From the NCBI GenBank assembly GCA_963576725.1, contig OY755252.1, positions 51,299,059 through 51,363,058 on the forward strand: a DNA stretch of 64,000 bases. Reading direction: 5' to 3'. The notes beneath the pieces are model-generated. The model was not told the DNA's origin. It saw only the letters and a list, made by a program, of their open reading frames with translations, and made no database searches. How positions within the stretch are numbered: position 1 is the first letter of the stretch; every line of letters begins with the position of its first letter. Below, in pieces: positions 45,867 to 54,800 of the stretch. Position numbers and translations under genes: made by a program. The DNA is from Azorinus chamasolen. Lineage: Eukaryota > Mollusca > Bivalvia > Cardiida > Solecurtidae.

Positions 45867-48800
45867 CTGTAAAAGAAGAACAGTGATATAAGCTACTGCA
45901 CGTAAACAATAATACCCGTGCTTGGATACTATTTGGTACAATGTAACAGAATGGTAGAATATGGGAAGCCAGTCAACATGTTTAAGAAATTTGATAAAAG
46001 CTTCGAAAATTACATTTGAATTTTTAGGCTTATAATTCCTTTAACTCCAGCTGTTGATATCAGCACAGACCCTGGCCAAAGATATCAGCACAGACCCTGG
46101 CCAAAGATATCAGCACAGACCCTGGCCAAAGATATCAGCACAGAGCCTGGCCATTGATATCAGCACAGAGCCTGGCCATTGATATCAGTACAGAGCCTGG
46201 TCATTGATATCAGCACAGATCCTGGCCATTGATATCAGGTCAGACCCTGATCATTGATATCAGCACAGAGCCTGGTCATTGATATCAGCACAGACCCTGG
46301 CCATTAATATCAGCACATACCCCCGGCCATAGACAGAGACTTGTCTCCAGCTGTTGATATCAGCACAGACCCCCTGGCCATAGACAGAGACTGGTCTACA
46401 GCTGTTGATATCAGCACAGACCCCCTGGCCATAGACAAAGACTGGTCTCCAGCTGTTGATATCAGCACAGAGCCTGGCCATAGACAGAGACTGGTCTACA
46501 GCTGTTGATATCAGCACAGAGCCTGATCATAGACAGAGACTGGTCTCCAGCTGTTGATATCAGCACAGAGCCTGACCATAGACAGAGACTGGTCTCCAGC
46601 TGTTGATATCAGCGCAGAGCCTGACCATAGACAGAGACTAGTCTCCAGCTGTTGATATCAGCACAGAGCCTGACCATAGACAGAGACTGGTCTACAGCTG
46701 TTGATATCAGCGCAGAGCCTGGCCATAGACAGAGACTGGTCTCCAGCTGTTGATATCAGCACAGAGCCTGACCATAGACAGAGACTGGTCTACAGCTGTT
46801 GATATCAGCGCAGAGCCTGACCATAGACAGAGACTGGTCTACAGCTGTTGATATCAGCGCAGAGCCTGGCCATAGACAGAGACTGGTCTACAGCTGTTGA
46901 TATCAGCACAGAGCCTGACCATAGACAGAGACTGGTCTACAGCTGTTGATATCAGCGCAGAGCCTGGCCATAGACAGAGACTGGTCTACAGCTGTTGATA
47001 TCAGCACAGAGCCTGACCATAGACAGAGGCTGATCATATTCTTCATTGTTGACATGTTTGTGCTTTCTATATTTAAACTATATGCAGTAGGACCTTTTCT
47101 AAAACAGCGTCTTACAAATGAGCATGTTCGTCTTTCAATTAAAATCATTAAAGTATGTGGTTTCTGAACGCAGAATAAAAGAAATGCCGAAATGTCTGAC
47201 AGGAAGCCAGATAATTTTGGTCCTCCTTTAACCTAGCACTTCTTATGTAAATCAGTTTGCTCCATACGCACCTGCAAATCTTCCAAGAGGTATTTTCTTT
47301 AATGCATTTGCCTTCTTTGTGGGATCACTCCACCCAATTTTCCCCAGTTCTGTCATAACTACTGTTGGACTAACAGTGTTGACCCGGATCTGGAGGTAAA
47401 TGAACACAAGGGTTACTGTTTACAAGTGGAATGGTACCTATACTCAATAGAGACGCCTTTTGGCATATTTGAGAACAGAGTAGACCTAGCTCAGGATCCA
47501 ATAGGAGCTGTCTGACCAGGGTCTGCACCGTTTGCTTATGTAGTGATATAAACATGTTTTACAGTTTCTGACATGGTTAAGCCATTCTCTAATATTGACG
47601 ACTTTTGACGACTCTGTAAAAGTCACTTTGTGAAACCATTATGATAAATAGAGCATTTGCTCCAAATGCTCTATATATCACAATGGTTTCAAACTACAAA
47701 ATTCTAAAAGTGTCCTTTTCTCTAGTTAATGTTCCTTTTCGGTAGATTTATTCAAAGAGGTTGTATCTAAAATAGCCTATGAGGTAATGGGTTAAGCGTT
47801 TCATTTTCCATGACGTCGTAATAAACACTGAGCTAATTAATATTCAGCCTTTATTTCTTATGTGAATATTCATGATATAAAGATTTAACTAGGCTGCTCG
47901 TGAAGAGTTCATAGTACCTAACATGTATCAACTATAACTGGACAAAATAAACTTCGTTCGAAAAGGATCGTTGTCAACGTACATGTATTTGTATGATGAT
48001 GTAAAACTTGTATCTATATTTTGAAAACGGTACATCAACGGACGAAATTAGTTTTTATTAAGCCTCTCTCTGTTGGATAGTGCTGTAAGCTCGTGAATAT
48101 TTATTAAGTGAGGTTTTATGATGGCATATGTACACAGCCTGGTATCGGTATAGAACTACATCTATATTATTTGATAAGCAAAGAAAGCACTCTGGAAAAA
48201 CAGTTCCTACAGGAGCCGTCTGATATGTGTCTATTCCTACAGGAGCCGTCTGATATGTGTCTGTTTCTACAGGGACCCGTCTGATATGTGTCTGTTTCTA
48301 CAGGAGCCCGTCTGATATGTGTCTGTTTCTACAGGAGCCGTCTGATAATGTGTCTGTTTCTACAAGGGGCGTCGTCTGATATGTGTCTATTTCTACAGGA
48401 GCCGTCTGATATGTGTCTGTTTCTACGGGGGGGCGTCTGATATGTGTCTATTTCTACAGGAGCCGGTCTGATATGTGTCTGTTTCTACAGGGGCCGTCTG
48501 ATATGTATCTATTTCTACAGGAGTCGTCTGATATTTGTCTGTTTCTACGGGGGCCGTCTGATATGTGTCTATTTCTACAGGAGACGTCTGATATGTGTCT
48601 GTTTCTACAGGGACCGTCTGATATGTATATGTTCCTACAAGAGCCGTCTGATATGTGTCTATTTCTACAGTAGCCGTCTGATATGTGTCTGTTTCTACAG
48701 GAGCCGTCTGATGTGTGTCTGTTCCTACATGAGCCGTCTGATATGTGTCTATTTCTACAGTAGCCGTCTGATATGTATCTATTCCTACAGGAGCCGTCTG

Positions 48801-51800
48801 ATACGTGTCTACCCTATTTGCAAAGGACTTAAAAGCGTTTGTATGAAGGAGAGGGTTAAATTAAATTGACCTTTGCGTTTTATTTGGTAACTCCGTAACA
48901 AGGTGAACGCTTTTTAACTGGTCAGCACTGTTTACCTTGTGTGGCCCCAGCTCCAAAGCCAGAGTCATTGTTAGCATATCCATGGCGGCCTTGGCTGAGC
49001 AGTACGCCGTGTGGTTTGGGATTGCCCGCACGCCCGCTATGCTTGAAATATTGACGATGGCACCACCGTTGCCCTTAGCGACCATTGTCCTTGCAGCTAT
49101 CTAATGCACAGTGAAACCATATCTCGGGGTTATAAAACTTTCTACTTGAGTCTTGAATCATTTTGAAAGATCTGATTTGGCCAGAGAAAATTAAAATCTG
49201 ACCAATCAGATACTTATGAATGATCTCAAACGCATAAATTGTATAACATCAGGCTTGGCTAGACTGGTACCAGTCGAATCAAAGGCAAACTAATCTAACT
49301 TGTAACAAATCTGTAGTTTGAGATACATGTACGGAAATATATAATCATGATTAGTGTTGGTGTTTAGCGAATATGCATATTAACCTCATCAGAAAAATAG
49401 GTCTGCTCAAACTTGGATCTGGTGAAATTTGGACTACTTTCGATTCAATCAAGCTTTTTAGAAATTATTTACCAAGTGTCATGACACAAGCTTTTCAGAA
49501 ATTATTGACCAAGTGTCATGACACAAGCTTTTCAGAAACTATTGACAATGTTGTTTGAATTGATTAATCTTTTCTGCTGAGAAAACTGCTCTGATTCTTC
49601 ACTGACTTCAGATTCGATTAAACTTTTGACAAATCCAAAATAGCTTGTATCTTCCATGTTGTTTGCTAGTCTTGCATCAGTAGAGTTAAGATATACATGT
49701 ATAGTAGAACTTAAGCGGTATTTTATTTGTTGAACACAGGGGTATCGTAAAGCAGGTGACTGCTTTATGCAGGGCACAACTAATGCAGAAAGTTCTTCTA
49801 GGAGATTTACATTTGACCTGCATTAATCTACCACCTTCCTGACATATCCATAATTAGACCACTTTTTGATGGTTTTACAGAATACATGTAATGAGAGATG
49901 ATAAAATAATGTGCACTTAAACCCTTCTTAACAGGTCTTTTAATAAATAAAATGTTAGACATTGTTTAGACAAGCGACTGCTTAATTCAAGGAGAAAGCC
50001 ACGCAGAAAGCACATTTTAGAGTTTAGTTTTCTGTATTGCTTTCTGCCTGCATTAAGCTACCAGCTGTCTCAAAGACCGACATTGGTACTGATATGTACG
50101 CCCGTGTTAGAGGAGTTTTACTATAATATTACCTGTGCTATGTTGAACGCTGCTCTGAAGTTTATATGAAGCACACTGAAATATTAGAAATAAATTATCA
50201 GTTTTCATTTTAAGCTTTTAACTTACTGAACAAATAATTTTACACAATTTTGAACGGGGCCCATTTATTGCTATCAGCATTGTTTACAAGTACACTAGGT
50301 CAATACTACACACCCTATAAGTCTGAAACAATACTGACACGGTTAGCTATCCATTTCTTCTTTTGTAAGGAAGAGGACCAATAATTCACTGTTTACATGT
50401 AGGTCATTGTTATTACATTACCTGTCTAGTTCTTTCTTTGCGATATTTAAGAAAGAGGACCAGTTAGTGATACCAGCATTGTTTACAAGAAGACCAGTTA
50501 GTGATACCAGCATTGTTTACAAGAGGGTCAGTAAGTGATACTAGCATTGTTTACAAGAAGGTCAGTAAGACCTAGTTTCCTGTCTAATTCTTCCTTTGTA
50601 ATCTCTAAGAAAGAGGACCAGTTGGTGATACCAGCATTGTTTACAAGAGGGTCAGTAAGACCTAGTTACCTGTCAAATTCTTCCTTTGTAATCTCTAAGA
50701 AAGAGGACCAGTTGGTGATACCAGCATTGTTTACAAGAGGGTCAGTAAGACCTAGTTACCTGTCTAATTCTTCCTTTGTAATCTCTAAGAAAGAGGACCA
50801 GTTGGTGATACCAGCATTGTTTACAAGAGGGTCAGTAAGACCTAGTTACCTGTCTAATTCTTTCTTTGTAATCTCTAAGAAAGAGGACCAGTTGGTGATA
50901 CCAGCATTGTTTACAAGAGGGTCAGTAAGACCTAGTTACCTGTCTAATTCTTCCTTTGTAATCTCTAAGAAAGAGGACCAGTTAGTGATACCAGCATTGT
51001 TTACAAGAGGGTCAGTAAGACCTAGTTACCTGTCTAATTCTTCCTTTGTAATCTCTAAGAAAGAGGACCAGTTGGTGATACCAGCATTGTTTACAAGAGG
51101 GTCAGTAAGACCTAGTTTCTTGTCTAATTCTTCCTTTGTAATCTCTAAGAAAGAGGACCAGTTGGTGATACCAGCATTGTTTACAAGAGGGTCAGTAAGA
51201 CCTAGTTTCCTGTCTAATTCTTCCTTTGTAATCTCTAAGAAAGAGGACCAGTTGGTGATACCAGCATTGTTTACAAGAGGGTCAGTAAGACCTAGTTTCC
51301 TGTCTAATTCTTCCTTTTCTAATCTCTAAGAAAGAGGACCAGTTAGTGATACCAGCATTGTTTACAAGAGGGTCAGTAAGACCTAGTTTCCTGTCTAATT
51401 CTTCCTTTGTAATCTCTAAGAAAGAGGACCAGTTGGTGATACCAGCATTGTTTACAAGAGGGTCAGTAAGACCTAGTTACCTGTCTAATTCTTCCTTTGT
51501 AATCTCTAAGAAAGAGGACCAGTTAGTGATACCAGCATTGTTTACAAGAGGGTCAGTAAGACCTAGTTACCTGTCTAATTCTTCCTTTGTAATCTCTAAG
51601 AAAGAGGACCAGTTGGTGATACCAGCATTGTTTACAAGAGGGTCAGTAAGACCTAGTTTCCTGTCTAATTCTTCCTTTGTAATCTCTAAGAAAGAGGACC
51701 AGTTGGTGATACCAGCATTGTTTACAAGAGGGTCAATAAGACCTAGTTTCCTGTCTAATTATTCCTTTGTAATCTCTAAGAAAGAGGACCAGTTAGTGAT

Positions 51801-54800
51801 ACCAGCATTGTTTACAAGAGGGTCAGTAAGACCTAGTTACCTGTCTAATTCTTCCTTTGTAATCTCTAAGAAAGAGGACCAGTTAGTGATACCAGCATTG
51901 TTTACAAGAGGGTCAGTAAGACCTAGTTACCTGTCTAATTCTTCCTTTGTAATCTCTAAGAAAGAGGACCAGTTGGTGATACCAGCATTGTTTACAAGAG
52001 GGTCAGTAAGACCTAGTTACCTGTCTAATTCTTCCTTTGTAATCTCTAAGAAAGAGGACCAGTTAGTGATACCAGCATTGTTTACAAGAGGGTCAGTAAG
52101 ACCTAGTTACCTGTCTAATTCTTCCTTTGTAATCTCTAAGAAAGAGGACCAGTTAGTGATACCAGCATTGTTTACAAGAGGGTCAGTAAGACCTAGTTAC
52201 CTGTCTAATTCTTCCTTTGTAATCTCTAAGAAAGAGGACCAGTTGGTGATACCAGCATTGTTTACAAGAGGGTCAGTAAGTGATACCAGCATTGTTTACA
52301 AGAGGGTCAGTAAGACCTAGTTACCTGTCTAATTCTTCCTTTGTAATCTCTAAGAAAGAGGACCAGTTAGTGATACCAGCATTGTTTACAAGAGGGTCAG
52401 TAAGACCTAGTTACCTGTCTAATTCTTCCTTTGTAATCTCTAAGAAAGAGGACCAGTTGGTGATACCAGCATTGTTTACAAGAGGGTCAGTAAGACCTAG
52501 TTACCTGTCTAATTCTTCCTTTGTAATCTCTAAGAAAGAGGACCAGTTGGTGATACCAGCATTGTTTACAAGAAGGTCAATGTGACCTAATTTTTCCACA
52601 GCCTCTCGGGTATTTTCCCAGTTTTCGATGTCCACTAAACATGTTTCTATTGCTGGTATCTGTAATGTGAAGGGACATGCTAGTTAAATGACACAATAGA
52701 AACTGTAGAGTCAGATATATTATAATTTCATAAGTAAACTATACAGACCCTGATCAAACGGTTCCTTCAGGAGCAGTCTGATCTGGGTCTACCCTGATTG
52801 TAAATGCGTGAAAAGGCGTACAAAAGGTTTCTCCCTTTTACCCATGACTATTTTCACAAGATCTCCTGACTTCATGAATATTCATTAACACTTTTTATAA
52901 TTGCCAAAGATCACTCGAATTTCTCTTGACTACGGTAGAATTCGCAGAATCTTAGCTTTATTCTTTCCTAAGCAAACAGAGGAGCTTCTACAGGCATCTC
53001 CTACAGGATCTAATCGGTTTGAAAAAGTGTACAAAATTGGTTCTCTAGGGTAAAGATTAAACGAAGATGAGACATAGTGACACACTCTATTCCAAGTCCG
53101 ATATCATGCAACAAGATAAACCTCTTTTTGCAGATTGTCCAGGTCAGTCTGTGTTCGACTCAGTGCGATCACCTGCGCTCCAAGACTGGCCAATCTAACG
53201 GGCACTCCACGCCCGATACCTGAAACAACAAGACGACATTTTCATTCGACTTCTAAAGTGAGATATGTGCCTCTTCTAGCTCTGCAAGATGATATGAATA
53301 AATGAGAAGCAATCTGAGAAAATGAAGTAAAAGGTCAGAGGTCATTCATTCTCAAGTATCTGATTGGTTCAAATTTTAGCAAGCTCAAATTCTGACCAAT
53401 CGGAGATTTAGGAATGATTTCAATAATTTTATAACATCGGGACAAACTTTTGACATTTCCTCAGAATATTTACTATGGAATGACTAATCAGTGTTTAAGG
53501 ACAAATTTCATTCTATATAAAAGGTAACCATTTGCAAGAGAATGTTGAATGACAAAAAAAGTGCAGGTGTCGTTCAGAGGGCTCTTCTTGGAAATAAACT
53601 GGAGAAAAAAATGCGAGAGTGTTAGGGTGCACTTTCGCATCTTTTTCATGACCAATGGCGACTCCCGACTAATCTCGAAAAAAGATGCGATGGCCCTAAC
53701 AGAACTTGACACAATCGAACCTTTGCGTCGTTACAGAGGAGAAAACGGCACATGAAGAATAACCTACTTACAGTATTTGTCTCTTGCACAATATTCATAT
53801 GCAGATGGTATACAGAATAGATGCAGATTAATTGCGTGTCTTTAACCTTTGACTTGATTACTAGTAATCTCTTCCATTAATAGCTGGTCATTAATAGCTG
53901 GTCAATAATAACTATGCCTATTGTAAACATAATTCTTATTCTGTGACTGACTTATTGAGTAATCCACGTTAAATGACGATTTTCATTCATTCATTCATTC
54001 ATTCAAACATTCATTCATTCATTCATTCATTTGTTTGGTCAGTCCTTCGTTCATAAATGTATCCATCAATTTATGTATTCATTCATTCATAAGTTGATTC
54101 ATTAGTTGAATTGTTCATTGATTCACCCATTTAGTCATTCATTCATTCATTCATTCATTCAATCAATAATTGAGTCATTCATTTATTTAGACGTGCGTTC
54201 ATTCATTTATTCATCCATTTATGTATTTATCATTTCATTCGCTGATTCATTCGTTGATTCATTGATTCATTCGATCTTTTATTAATTTGTATATTAATTA
54301 ATTTATGTATTCGTTCATAAATCAACCATTATTCATTCATTCCTTTATTCATTACCTTTTCATTCATACGTCCTTTCCTTCCATTCTTCCTTCCATCCTT
54401 CCTTCCTTTATTCTTTCCTTAATTCACTAATTCATTCACATTCGCTCATTCATTATTTAAGTCATTTAATCATACATTCATTTTTAGCTCGCATGTTCAT
54501 AGAACAGTAGAGCTTATGGTATACCCCCGGCGTGAGCGTGAGCGTGAGTTTGAGTTTGAGCGTGAGCGTGGGCGGGCGTGGCCAAGGTTAAAGTTTTTTG
54601 GACGGGTTGTTTTAAAGCTTTATATTTGTACTAGAACGCTGAAATTTTGTTTGGAAGTTCATTTGGGGTCAAATATTGTTGTTATGAAGCTAAACATTAA
54701 AAATATTTTTCAATTTTATCAGTTTTGACCTGTTTTGGACTTAGTTATTTTGGCCGCACATCACCAGGTTAAAGTTTTTTGGAGGGGTTGTTTTAAAACT

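Noticed and set aside
45900..46040. A third DCXR-like gene copy between genes A and B
   Set aside because: I looked for exon motifs (TGAGKG, NNA, YCxxK, PVDGG) between 32.4 and 45.7 kb on both strands and found none.
48413..48869. Plus-strand frames of 86 and 141 codons rich in C, F and Y
   Set aside because: Two overlapping readings of a 30-bp minisatellite; the length follows from the period.
50535..52585. Plus-strand open frames of 264, 324 and 101 codons
   Set aside because: They are antisense readings of the 90-bp array derived from gene B exon 3; 90 is a multiple of three. No independent protein signature.
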